Shown here piece after piece: positions 19,245-27,480 of a DNA stretch of 37,457 bases. Position numbers and translations under genes: made by a program. The DNA lies in NCBI GenBank assembly GCA_020849665.1, contig JADLFX010000087.1, positions 1-37,457 of the forward strand, given 5' to 3'. Each line of letters begins with the position of its first letter. The first letter of the stretch is position 1. Below the pieces are notes generated by a model, which made no database searches, was not told the DNA's origin, and worked only from the letters and a program-made list of their open reading frames with translations. This DNA is from Planctomycetota bacterium. GTDB lineage: Bacteria; Planctomycetota; UBA1135; UBA2386.

Positions 19245-20078
19245 ATGGTCAGCACGCCTCCTCCCTCGCTCCGCCAGCGTGTCGCGTCCGCCGCCTCGCA
19301 ACTGCGCGAGCGCCTCGGCGGGCGGCGCCCGCGCGCCGCCATGCTGCTGGGCACCGGGCACAGCTCGATCGCCGCGCAGCTCCAGGACCGTGTCACCCTG
19401 CACGCGGACGATCTGCCCTCCGGACTGCTCTTCGCCCAGGGCACGCCCCTGGTGTTCGGACTCCTGGAGAACGTGCCCGTCGTGGTCTCGGACGCCCCCC
19501 TGGCCAGCTACGAAGGGCACAACGCGGAGGAGGTCACCTTCCCGGTCCGCGTGCTGCGCGAACTCGGCGCCGAGTTCCTGGTGCTCACGGCTGGTGCCGC
19601 GAGCCTGCGCCAGCAGATCGAGCCGGGGATGCTGGCGATCGTCGAGGACCACCTGAACTTCTCGTCGATCCACCCATTGCAGGGGCCGCCCGACGAGGCG
19701 CTCGGGCCACGCTTCCCCGACATGTCGGATCCCTACACCGCCCGCTGGCGCCGCGTCGCCGCGGAGGTCGCTCGGGAGGGAGGGCTGCCCGCCACGCAGG
19801 GAGTGTTTGCGGCGGTACCAGGCCCCAGCCTGCCGACCCGCGCGGAGTATCGCTTCCTGCGCACGGCTGGCGCCGACCTGGTCGGCATGTCCCTGGTACC
19901 CGAGGTGCTGGCCGCCGTGCACTCGGGAATGGAAGTTCTCGCCGTGGTCGGCGTGACCCAGCTGGTGTCGATCGAGACCCCGGAGCCCGCGAGCATCGAG
20001 GCCATGCTGGACGCGGCGGATCTGGCAGCACCGCGCATGGCCGCACTGCTCTGCGGCGTGCTGCGCAGGCTGGCATGA
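19245..20078 (+). CDS. divergent purine nucleoside phosphorylase homologue
   Basis: The 277-residue protein has the fold signatures of trimeric purine nucleoside phosphorylase. Examples are AAMLLGTGHSSIA, SYEGHNAEEVTFPVRVLRELGA, DHLNF, FPDMSDPYT, GPSLPTRAEYRFLRTAGADLVGMSLVPE and HSGMEVLAV. The residues that bind phosphate and purine in the family are largely missing. The GRFHxYEG motif reads APLASYEG (Arg to Pro85, His to Ala87). NAAGG reads AGAAS (Asn to Ala116). The Glu of GPSFET is Pro197, and the late Asn is Gln239. The protein may be inactive, or may act on a different ligand. Its ATG is one base after the yggU-like stop, and its stop overlaps purN (ATGA). Confidence 0.85.
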   Translation: MVSTPPPSLRQRVASAASQLRERLGGRRPRAAMLLGTGHSSIAAQLQDRVTLHADDLPSGLLFAQGTPLVFGLLENVPVVVSDAPLASYEGHNAEEVTFPVRVLRELGAEFLVLTAGAASLRQQIEPGMLAIVEDHLNFSSIHPLQGPPDEALGPRFPDMSDPYTARWRRVAAEVAREGGLPATQGVFAAVPGPSLPTRAEYRFLRTAGADLVGMSLVPEVLAAVHSGMEVLAVVGVTQLVSIETPEPASIEAMLDAADLAAPRMAALLCGVLRRLA

Positions 20079-20686
20079 GTCCGGCGGTCCACGGCCGCGT
20101 GCGGGTGGGCGTGCTGCTGTCCGGTGGCGGCCGTACGTTGCAGAATCTGCTCGACCAACGCGCGACCGGCCGCCTGCCCATCGACGTCGTGGTCGTGATC
20201 GCGGATCGCGCGGACGCCTTCGGCCTGGAGCGCGCCCGCCGGGCCGGGATCCCGGCGGTGTTCGAGCGGGATCCCGCCCGGATCCAGCAGATCCTGCGCG
20301 AGCATCGCGTCGAGCTGGTGTGCCTCGCCGGCTACCTGCGGCTCTTCCCGGTGGGCGAGGCATGGGCCGGGCGCGTGCTCAACATCCACCCCGCGCTCCT
20401 GCCACGGCACGGGGGCAAGGGCTGCTACGGCGAGCGGGTGCACGCCGCGGTGCTGGCCGCCGGTGAGGCCGAAACCGGGTGCACGGTGCACCTGTGCGAC
20501 GATCACTATGACCGCGGCGAGATCCTCGTGCAGAAGCGCGTGCCGGTGCTGCCCGGCGACGACGTGCACACCCTGGCCGAGAGGGTGTTCGCCGCCGAGT
20601 GCGAGGCGTACCCGGAGGCGATCCTGCTGTGGCTGGAGCGGCGCCATGGCCAGCGGTCCGGCGGCGGAACCGCCGCGACCCGCTGA
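20075..20686 (+). CDS. purN: phosphoribosylglycinamide formyltransferase
   Basis: The 203-residue product is PurN, which uses 10-formyltetrahydrofolate to formylate GAR in purine synthesis. Seen are VGVLLSGGGRTLQNLL at the N-terminus, LVCLAGYLRLF, and the active-site NIHPALLP with Asn103 and His105. The later GCTVHLCDDHYDRGEIL carries the catalytic Asp, probably Asp143. The loop after HPALLP reads RHGGKGCYGERVH, in place of the usual FxGxxA form. The start ATG overlaps the previous stop (ATGA), so translation is coupled to the PNP homologue. The gene converges with the membrane protein at 20699, with only 12 nt between the stops. Confidence 0.94.
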   Translation: MSPAVHGRVRVGVLLSGGGRTLQNLLDQRATGRLPIDVVVVIADRADAFGLERARRAGIPAVFERDPARIQQILREHRVELVCLAGYLRLFPVGEAWAGRVLNIHPALLPRHGGKGCYGERVHAAVLAAGEAETGCTVHLCDDHYDRGEILVQKRVPVLPGDDVHTLAERVFAAECEAYPEAILLWLERRHGQRSGGGTAATR

Positions 20687-20698
20687 GGGTGGGCGGCG

Positions 20699-21646
20699 TC
20701 AGTCGAAGAGCGCGTTGAGTCGCTCCGCCGCCGCGACGGCCACGAAGGCGGCGGCCAGACCGGCTGCGGCGCAGACCGCGCGCAGCCGCTCCCTCGGCAC
20801 GAGGAGGCCGAAGGCGCCGCAGGCCGCCACGCAGATCCCGAGATTGGCGAAGTTCGCGTAGAAGCCGTGGCCGGGCACCAGGGCGCCCGGAGCGTCGGGC
20901 CCCGATCGCAGCCATTGCAGCGGGAAGCCGACCACCTTCACGACGTGGTGGCGATCCGTGGGCAGGCGCTGCTCGGTGTGCGACCACCACGACGCCGCGT
21001 CGATGCCCGCGGTCGCCACGCAAACCAGGATCCCGGCCGCCCAGATGGTGATCCCCCCCGCGACGGCAAGGATCGCGCGCGCAGCCGCGGGCCGGTCACG
21101 GACAGCGGGGGCCAGGGCGGCACTCAGGACCAGCGCCGCGCCCACGGCGCAAGGAGTGATGAGCCACGGCAGGGCCCAGCGGCCCAGCACGAGGCCGGCC
21201 AGGAGGCAGGCGACGCCCGCGCCCAGGGTCGCAGCGATCGCTCCGGGCGCGCGCCCGGCGAGGGCCCCCATGCAAAGGCCGAGCCCGGCGGCACCCAGCC
21301 ATGCCGGAACGAGCGTGAGCGTGAAGTCCCAGTGCGGCCAGGAGATCGCTCCGCTCGACACCATGAGCACCACTCCGCACCACAGCGCGAAGAAGCGGGG
21401 CACGGCAAGCCGCCGCGCGGCCACGAAGAAGCACGCAGCGGCGCACACGGCTGCAAACCACCCGGCGAGGAAGCACCCCTGCGCGAAGTCGTGTGGGAAC
21501 GACGCGGGGCGCAGCAGCTCCAAGTAGCTCCGCAGGAGCACCCAGACCGGCAGGCAGACGCCGGCGGCGAGACAGATGCCGGCGAGCAGCGGTCCGCGCG
21601 CCGGCGGCGCGTCCAGGGCTGCGCGTCCGATCTCCGTGACGGCCAT
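20699..21646 (-). CDS. multi-pass membrane protein, large type (last of a four-gene cluster)
   Basis: The 315-residue protein has about seven to eight hydrophobic segments and no domain I can name. A soluble loop near residues 215-255 holds HHVVKVVGFPLQWL and ends in GHGFYANFANLGI. The same layout (GFPLQ, then a Pro/Gly-rich loop, then DGYYFLSLNLLL) occurs in the membrane protein at 22743-23705, so the two look like paralogues. No enzymatic motif is visible. TAGACA ends 6 nt before the ATG, and no Shine-Dalgarno sequence is evident. Confidence 0.72.
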   Translation of the reverse strand: MAVTEIGRAALDAPPARGPLLAGICLAAGVCLPVWVLLRSYLELLRPASFPHDFAQGCFLAGWFAAVCAAACFFVAARRLAVPRFFALWCGVVLMVSSGAISWPHWDFTLTLVPAWLGAAGLGLCMGALAGRAPGAIAATLGAGVACLLAGLVLGRWALPWLITPCAVGAALVLSAALAPAVRDRPAAARAILAVAGGITIWAAGILVCVATAGIDAASWWSHTEQRLPTDRHHVVKVVGFPLQWLRSGPDAPGALVPGHGFYANFANLGICVAACGAFGLLVPRERLRAVCAAAGLAAAFVAVAAAERLNALFD

Positions 21647-21702
21647 GATGGCTGTCTACCGGTTCCGGGCCTGGGCGGCAATCGCCCCCGCTGGCGGCCA
21701 GA

Positions 21703-22233
21703 TCACCCGCCGGGTTGGTACGGGCGCCTGCATCCCAGCCACTCGCCGGTGGCGAGGAGGATGCAGCAGCCCCACTCCACCCACCAGCCGCGCGGCGGCG
21801 CGAGGAAACCGCGCAGCCCGGGCACGAGGCGCAGGCCGACGTAGGCCACGACCCCGGCCAGCGCCGCCAGGGCCAGCGCCTTCGCCCGATCCAGGTGCTG
21901 GTCGCGCCGCACCAACCACCACGCGAGCATGAGCGAGGCCAGCGTGAGGAGGGGCAGCAGTACGAGCCGCAGACGGACACGGTGCGCCTCGTCCGCGTAG
22001 GCGGGATCGAGCAGGCGGAGCGCGGCCTTGCCCGCCGAGTAGGCCACGGTCTGCAGGTCGAAGAGCTTGTCTGCGAGCACCAGCGCGCAGCACACCGCAA
22101 CCAGGGTCCACGCGCCGCGCGCATCGCGGGGCTGCCGACGCCGGGCCGCGAGCGCGCCGACCGTGAGGGCCGTCCACAGCACACCATTGAGAGTCAGCTT
22201 CCAGCGCGGGTCGTCGGCGGAGGCGGGGAGCAC
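21703..22233 (-). CDS. small membrane protein (second small one of the cluster)
   Basis: The 176-residue protein starts at the GTG at 22233, chosen because an AAAGGA Shine-Dalgarno sequence lies 6 nt upstream. It has four to five TM segments. A central stretch, ALVLADKLFDLQTVAYSAGKAALRLL, recalls a widespread family of short bacterial membrane proteins of unknown function with a K-x-LDLQ motif. Its start lies inside the previous gene (40-nt overlap), which implies coupled translation. The weaker match WNYLFLERGQALLRTLAVYHQRF in the previous gene suggests the two small proteins are distant paralogues. Confidence 0.7.
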   Translation of the reverse strand: MLPASADDPRWKLTLNGVLWTALTVGALAARRRQPRDARGAWTLVAVCCALVLADKLFDLQTVAYSAGKAALRLLDPAYADEAHRVRLRLVLLPLLTLASLMLAWWLVRRDQHLDRAKALALAALAGVVAYVGLRLVPGLRGFLAPPRGWWVEWGCCILLATGEWLGCRRPYQPGG

Positions 22234-22715
22234 GTCCGGTCCTTTCGGCCGAGGGCCGCACGCAGGGCAAGCACGGCCAGAGCGGCCTCGATCAGGTAGC
22301 GCCAGGGCTGGGTGAAGAGCCAGCGCGGGAGTGGGTCGTCCAGGGAGAGCGTCTCCACGGCGAGGAGCGCACCCTGGGCCGCGAGCGCGCAGCCCAGCCA
22401 GGTGAGGGAATGCGCGCGCGCGCTCCACAGTCGCCTGAGCACGACGACCAGCGCCGCCGCCAGCGCCAGGGCCAGGACCGCCTTCACCCAGAACCGCTGG
22501 TGATACACCGCGAGCGTGCGCAGCAGCGCCTGGCCTCGCTCCAGGAAGAGGTAGTTCCACAGGAGCAGCCGCACGGAGGCGAACCCCAGGGCGAGCAGCG
22601 CGCAGGCGCGCCAGATCGGGCCCCGCCCGGCATCGCGCCGCCAGCAGGCGAAGGCCACGCCGAGCCAGGCTCCGACCAGGGCGAGCCGCGCAGTCCAGTA
22701 GAGGACGTCCAGCAC
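22194..22715 (-). CDS. small membrane protein (first small one of the cluster)
   Basis: The 173-residue protein has about five TM segments and starts at the GTG at 22715, with AGGAGG three bases upstream, a strong but very close Shine-Dalgarno sequence. No family is recognised with confidence. It lies 27 nt behind the larger membrane protein and overlaps the next gene by 40 nt, so all are probably one transcript. The pattern of an aromatic/charged loop (WNYLFLERGQALLR, VYHQRFW) between TM helices resembles the central part of the next protein. Confidence 0.7.
   Translation of the reverse strand: MLDVLYWTARLALVGAWLGVAFACWRRDAGRGPIWRACALLALGFASVRLLLWNYLFLERGQALLRTLAVYHQRFWVKAVLALALAAALVVVLRRLWSARAHSLTWLGCALAAQGALLAVETLSLDDPLPRWLFTQPWRYLIEAALAVLALRAALGRKDRTCSPPPPTTRAGS
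22240..22245 (-). promoter_or_regulatory. Shine-Dalgarno that fixes the start at 22233
   Basis: AAAGGA on the - strand is 6 nt before the GTG at 22233. It lies inside the 3' end of the preceding gene and supports a 40-nt overlap of two reading frames. Confidence 0.6.
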
Positions 22716-22742
22716 CGCCCTCCTACCCCGGCCCGGCGTCGC

Positions 22743-23705
22743 TCAACGGAAGAGCCAGCACAAGTGCAGCAGTGCCGGCAGGACCAGCGCGAAGGCCGCG
22801 AGCGTCGCGGCCAAGGCCAGCAGGCGCAGCAGCGTCCCGCGGGCGGCCAGGAGGCAACCCCACGCGCCGAGCGAGAGCAGCAGCAGGTTCAAGGAGAGGA
22901 AGTAGTAGCCGTCCGCGGGGAGCACGCGATCGGGGCCGCGGGTCGGGGCGCGCGGTCCGATCTCCTGCAGGGGGAAGCCCGTGATGGAACGACGTTCCTG
23001 TGCCCAGGCCGAGTGATTCGCCGCGGCGGACGCCTCGGGAGGCGCGATCGCCCCCGGCGCCTCCACCTGATTCCAGAGCAGGCCGGCGGCCCACAGCGCC
23101 AATCCCGCGGCGAGCGCCGTGCAGGCTCTCAGCGTCGCGGGACCCGGGCGATGCCACGCGTGCGCCGTCGCGACGCCCAGGAGCCCGAGCCCGAGGATGC
23201 ACGGAAGCAGCAACGCCGCGACCGTGATCCGGGTGAGGCCGAGGCCGAGCAGGATGGCGACGGCTGCGGAGAGCAAGGCGACGTGCGCCAGTTGCACCCG
23301 TTCCACCGCCAAGGGACGAACCAGGAGCCCCAGGCCGAACACGAACGCGTGCGTGCCCAGGGTGACCACGACCCAGACCGAGGACCTGGGCAGTTCCGGC
23401 ACATACCAACCCGAGAGACAGAGCAGGATGCCCGCGGTCAGGAACGCCGCGGCACGGAGGTACTCCGCGACGAGGCCGGGTTCGCGGCGCCAGGGTCCGG
23501 AGATCGCGGCCTGGAAGAGCATCACCCAGGCGATCGGGACCAGGCAGGCACCGAGGATCCCGAACGGGACCACCAGCACCCCGAAGGTGCGCGCACCGGC
23601 GCCGATCGTGGTGGTCGCGAGGAGCAGCAGCGACGCCATCGCCACCCTGCGCCCGAGCACCAGGGATCGGGAGCGCGCCGGTTGCATCACCGACATGACG
23701 CCCAT
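22743..23705 (-). CDS. multi-pass membrane protein, large type (first of a four-gene cluster)
   Basis: The protein has about 320 residues with eight or so hydrophobic segments. It includes the loop SAWAQERRSITGFPLQEIGP and the end DGYYFLSLNLLLLSLGAWGCLLAARG, both echoed in the protein at 20699-21646. The frame is open much further upstream. Starts at 23705, 23696, 23687 or 23747 are all possible, none with a clear Shine-Dalgarno sequence; I chose the ATG at 23705 for a length like its paralogue. It follows the GH38-like gene by about 100 nt. The function is unknown. Confidence 0.68.
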   Translation of the reverse strand: MGVMSVMQPARSRSLVLGRRVAMASLLLLATTTIGAGARTFGVLVVPFGILGACLVPIAWVMLFQAAISGPWRREPGLVAEYLRAAAFLTAGILLCLSGWYVPELPRSSVWVVVTLGTHAFVFGLGLLVRPLAVERVQLAHVALLSAAVAILLGLGLTRITVAALLLPCILGLGLLGVATAHAWHRPGPATLRACTALAAGLALWAAGLLWNQVEAPGAIAPPEASAAANHSAWAQERRSITGFPLQEIGPRAPTRGPDRVLPADGYYFLSLNLLLLSLGAWGCLLAARGTLLRLLALAATLAAFALVLPALLHLCWLFR

Positions 23706-23803
23706 GCTGGTCACCACGGAGCGACAGGCTACCACTCGCGGAGCCATGGGGGTGAGTATCGACGCCCCGCGCCCCGCCCTGGACATGGCCGGGGCGGGCG
23801 GGA

Positions 23804-26800
23804 CTAGCGCAGGCGGACGCTCACCACGTTGGTGGTCGGCGCCGGCAGGGTGAGCCCTCCGCCCACGAACCGGCCCACGATGGTCTGGAAGTGCAGCGTG
23901 CTGTCGCCGAGCCCCGGGTTCTGGACGCTCGCGAAGGCCTTCCCGCCGGCGTCTGCGTTGACCGCCGGCAGGGCGAAGATCTGCCCGCCGGGTCCGCCGA
24001 TGTCGAGTTCGAGGAGCCCGGGAGCGAACCGGAACGGAGCCAGGATCGGCGAGACGAAGAGGGCGAGAAGGTCCCCCGGCTGCGCGGCCTGCTCGATCGT
24101 GAGCACCTGGGAAGGCAGGGCGTCCGTCGTGGAGAACCAGAGCCTCGGACGCGACGGAACCGTGATGGTGACGTTCGCCGCCGCGGACAGGCCGTGCGCG
24201 GTACGCACGCGGACCGGCACGGTTCCGAGGGCGTCGATCCGCGGCACCTCCACCTCCACCGCATCGGCGCCGAGCGCCCGCAGGCCGTGGAACCACTGCG
24301 TGCCGACCTGCACCGCGATCGCCGCGCCGAGTTCGGGACCGTCCAGGCGCAGGACCTGTCCGTCCTGCAGGCTGGCAAGGGCCGGCGGCTGGACGCCCGT
24401 GATCTGCGGTTGGGGCGCACCGGCCGCCGCGCCGGGGAAGAGCCGGGCGGTGGCGATGCCCCGCGGCCGCAGCGCGAGTCCGGCGCGCGCCCCCACCACG
24501 CTCAGATCGTTGGCCGCGCCGCTGCGGTCTCGCTGCATCGGGTCGGTGCGGTTGCCGCTCGCGACGCCGCCCCATCCCTCCAGTCCAAGCCGCAGGGGGA
24601 TCGGCTGCGCGGCGCCGCTGCCCATGTCCCAGACCTGCGCGACCAGCCCGCGCTGCGGTCCGTCCTCGGCAAAGCCGAGCGTGGTCACGGCCACCCCCGG
24701 GTTCGGGACCCAGGCGAAGGAGCGGGTCTCCTGGCCGCTGCCGCCGTTCTGGTTGGCCGGCACCAGGTGCACGAGCGGCGCGTGCCGGCCCACGGCCGAG
24801 GCGAAGCGATACGCCTGGGCGGGGCGATGCACGCCGTCGTGAGGCAGGAGCGCGAAGCGGAAGCGCACCTCGGTCTCGCCGTTCTGGTCGAAGGGCTTCT
24901 CGTTGACCAGTGTGGTCCACTGGTAGCCGAAGAGCGGGAACGCCACCTGATCCGCGCCGAGGGACTGGATCGACGAGAGTCCCTGCACGAAGGCCGTCAT
25001 CGAGTCCGAGGCCACGACCGTCATGCCGGCATCGGCGCCCGCGATGTCCAGATAGCGATCCTGCGCGTGATGCACGAGGCTGGAGCGCGGCAGCTGGTCG
25101 CCCTGCGGTGCGTAGCCGGCACGGAACACCGCGAGCGGATTCTGCACGTACACCGTCGGGGCGGCGGTCCGCGCCCCCGCGAGGAAGAGCGGTCCCTTGG
25201 CGATCCCGAGCCCGCCCGAGCACGCGGTCTCCCATTCGATACCAGGCCGGCCCGCGTGGACCCGCACCGTGGTCGTGTACTGGATCCCGTTGGCGGAGCC
25301 GGCCAGGACGGCCTCGGCGCAGACCGCGCCGGACCGCGTCGTCACGAGCGTGCCCTGCGTGATCGCCGCCGTGCCGGCCGCAGCGTCCCCATAGAGGCCG
25401 AGCGGCCTCGTGCTCGGCACGAGCTCCCTGCCACGCGCGAGGTCGAGGAGGCTGACGATCCGGTGCGTGACCGGATCCAGCACCACACGGTGGTGCTCGT
25501 TGGCCAGCGCAACCTGCCCGCCGCCAGCGCTGCCCGCGAAGAGCGGAGCGCGCGGAGCCCCCGAGGTGCCCGGCACGAGTTCGTAGCTGCGCCAGCCGAA
25601 CGGCGGCAGCACACCGCACTCGACCAGGAGCCGGTCGGAACCGGCGATCCGATCGACCTGCGTCGGCCGCAGCTGTCCCGTCGCGCGATCGCGCGCCACC
25701 CAGGGTCCTGCGCCCAATCCGGCCGCCGTGAGGTCGAACTCGGCCACGGCCGTGTTCGGGAACGACTCCTTGTGGAACACCACGAGCACCGGCGCGGCCC
25801 CGGTCTGCATGCCCAGGTTGAGCACCTGCAGAGCCTGCCGGCTCACGTCACGTGCGTCGCGCGTGGCGTTGCGCCCCCAGTCGCGGCGCAGGTTGGCGGT
25901 CATGGTCTTGTTGGTCTGGTCCGACCCGCACCAGCCGTGGTCGTGCATCCGCGTGGTCTCGCGGTGGGCGAAGTCGAGCTTGGGACCCAGCACCGCATGC
26001 GTGCCCGGCTGGGCCAGCTCCGCGGCGGCCAGCAGGACGTCGGCCCCCGGCAGGAGCGCCATGGCCTCGCGCCACTGGCTCGCGTACCTGGCCAGGGACA
26101 CCGTCCAGCCTTCCCACTCGCTGCCATAGTCGCCGCGGAGCACCGGAAGGCCCGCGTCGATTCCGGGATGCGCCGTGCGCTCGGCCGCGATCGCGCCGAA
26201 GAACCGGGAGTGCGTGGAACTGTCCACGCGCGGGAACTCCGCGCCGGGGTGTGCCTGCTGCAGCGCGGCCCATGCTGCGTAGGCGATCTGGCCCGAGACT
26301 CCCGCGCGGGTCCAGGTGGTGCTGAACAGGTCGCTGTAGGTCCCGAAGATGCAGTAGTGCGACCAGGGGTAGGCCTGCGGGCCGAAGTTGTCGAACACGT
26401 TGCGCGCGAAGAGCAGCAGGTCCTGCCAGGTCCGGCCCTGGGCGACGTAGTACGTGTCCGTCACGTGCAGCAGCACGCGCTGCCCGTCCGGGCCTTCCCA
26501 GTACGAGAGCGGCCCGACCTCGCCGGTGGGGATCGCGGAGTAGAGCGGGCTGAACGCGAGTCCCACCACGCCGCTCTCGGCGAGCACCGTGGGCAGGCCG
26601 AACGGCATCCCCGCGGTCTCCTGGTAGTTGAACCCGAGCAGCGGCGGTGGCTGCCAGGCCCGCTCCACCCGGCGGTACGGGATCAGGTGCTGCACGAACT
26701 CCGCCCCCGACAACGCCGCGGTCAACGGCGTCGTGGGCATGGGATTGACCTCGAGGCGCCCCTGGGCGATCCGCTGCGCCATCCGGGCAACGTGCACCGG

Positions 26801-27391
26801 CGCTCCGGCGACGAAGTCCTCGATCGCGCGGGCATGGATGCTGTGGAAGCGGTTGCGCGCGTGATCGGGCCGGCCCGCGGCATCGTCGCGGTCCATCGCG
26901 TCCAGTTCGGCGCGCGTGAGGTTCACGGACGCGGTCAGCTCCTCGGCCTTGGTGTTGAACCCCCACACGTCGTCGTCGCAGGTGTCGCTCACGAGGTGGC
27001 AGGTCCAGGGCCGGTGCGAGCCGAGCGTGACGTTGTTGAGCGTGCTCACGACGTTCCCGCCGATGCGCAGGCGCACGACGCCCGCATTCGTCCGTCCGGC
27101 GGGGAATCGTGTGCGCCCGTACGCGACGACGGTCTGGTTGCCGGCGGCCAGTGTCACCGGCGTGCTCACGTTCTCGACGCCGTCGTCGACTTCGAGCGTG
27201 GCGGCACTCGCGCTGGCGGCGCTGACGTCGACGAACACCCATTGGCGCAGGGGAGGTTGGCCGGCCGGCCGGCCGTAGATGCCGAAGCCGGAGAACGGCG
27301 ACGGCGAGCTGGCCACGTCCCTGGCGGCGACCAGGGTGGCTTGGGCCGCGACGCCGGAAGCGAGGAGGAGGAGGGTCAGGACGCGGAGCAT
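23804..27391 (-). CDS. secreted GH38-like glycoside hydrolase with IPT/TIG and C-terminal sandwich domains
   Basis: The 1195-residue protein starts at the ATG at 27391, the first of a clear signal peptide (cut near ASGVAAQ). After about 110 residues of beta structure comes a GH38-type catalytic region (about 130-490), with FGLPTVLAESGV, LPVLRGDYGSEWEGW and HDHGWCG. The GH38 C-terminal domain begins at ANEHHRVVLDPVTHRIVSLLD. An IPT/TIG domain and a roughly 110-residue beta module close the protein. GH38 enzymes are metal-dependent alpha-mannosidases. Here the family His-x-Asp metal pair aligns with Cys138 and Asp140, and the nucleophile Asp aligns with Glu257. Activity and substrate are therefore uncertain. 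Confidence 0.8.
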   Translation of the reverse strand: MLRVLTLLLLASGVAAQATLVAARDVASSPSPFSGFGIYGRPAGQPPLRQWVFVDVSAASASAATLEVDDGVENVSTPVTLAAGNQTVVAYGRTRFPAGRTNAGVVRLRIGGNVVSTLNNVTLGSHRPWTCHLVSDTCDDDVWGFNTKAEELTASVNLTRAELDAMDRDDAAGRPDHARNRFHSIHARAIEDFVAGAPVHVARMAQRIAQGRLEVNPMPTTPLTAALSGAEFVQHLIPYRRVERAWQPPPLLGFNYQETAGMPFGLPTVLAESGVVGLAFSPLYSAIPTGEVGPLSYWEGPDGQRVLLHVTDTYYVAQGRTWQDLLLFARNVFDNFGPQAYPWSHYCIFGTYSDLFSTTWTRAGVSGQIAYAAWAALQQAHPGAEFPRVDSSTHSRFFGAIAAERTAHPGIDAGLPVLRGDYGSEWEGWTVSLARYASQWREAMALLPGADVLLAAAELAQPGTHAVLGPKLDFAHRETTRMHDHGWCGSDQTNKTMTANLRRDWGRNATRDARDVSRQALQVLNLGMQTGAAPVLVVFHKESFPNTAVAEFDLTAAGLGAGPWVARDRATGQLRPTQVDRIAGSDRLLVECGVLPPFGWRSYELVPGTSGAPRAPLFAGSAGGGQVALANEHHRVVLDPVTHRIVSLLDLARGRELVPSTRPLGLYGDAAAGTAAITQGTLVTTRSGAVCAEAVLAGSANGIQYTTTVRVHAGRPGIEWETACSGGLGIAKGPLFLAGARTAAPTVYVQNPLAVFRAGYAPQGDQLPRSSLVHHAQDRYLDIAGADAGMTVVASDSMTAFVQGLSSIQSLGADQVAFPLFGYQWTTLVNEKPFDQNGETEVRFRFALLPHDGVHRPAQAYRFASAVGRHAPLVHLVPANQNGGSGQETRSFAWVPNPGVAVTTLGFAEDGPQRGLVAQVWDMGSGAAQPIPLRLGLEGWGGVASGNRTDPMQRDRSGAANDLSVVGARAGLALRPRGIATARLFPGAAAGAPQPQITGVQPPALASLQDGQVLRLDGPELGAAIAVQVGTQWFHGLRALGADAVEVEVPRIDALGTVPVRVRTAHGLSAAANVTITVPSRPRLWFSTTDALPSQVLTIEQAAQPGDLLALFVSPILAPFRFAPGLLELDIGGPGGQIFALPAVNADAGGKAFASVQNPGLGDSTLHFQTIVGRFVGGGLTLPAPTTNVVSVRLR

Positions 27392-27480
27392 GGCGGTGAG
27401 TGTCGGCGCGGAACTGGTGCAGGCGCGGCGTGCCGGGGACAGGCAGTGTGCCGGATGCCTGCGTGCCTGGGCAGTCCCGG

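Noticed and set aside
19245..20078. Calling the PNP homologue a pseudogene
   Set aside because: The frame is intact, its length is normal, its overlaps with neighbours are tight and the fold motifs are conserved, so selection seems to maintain it.
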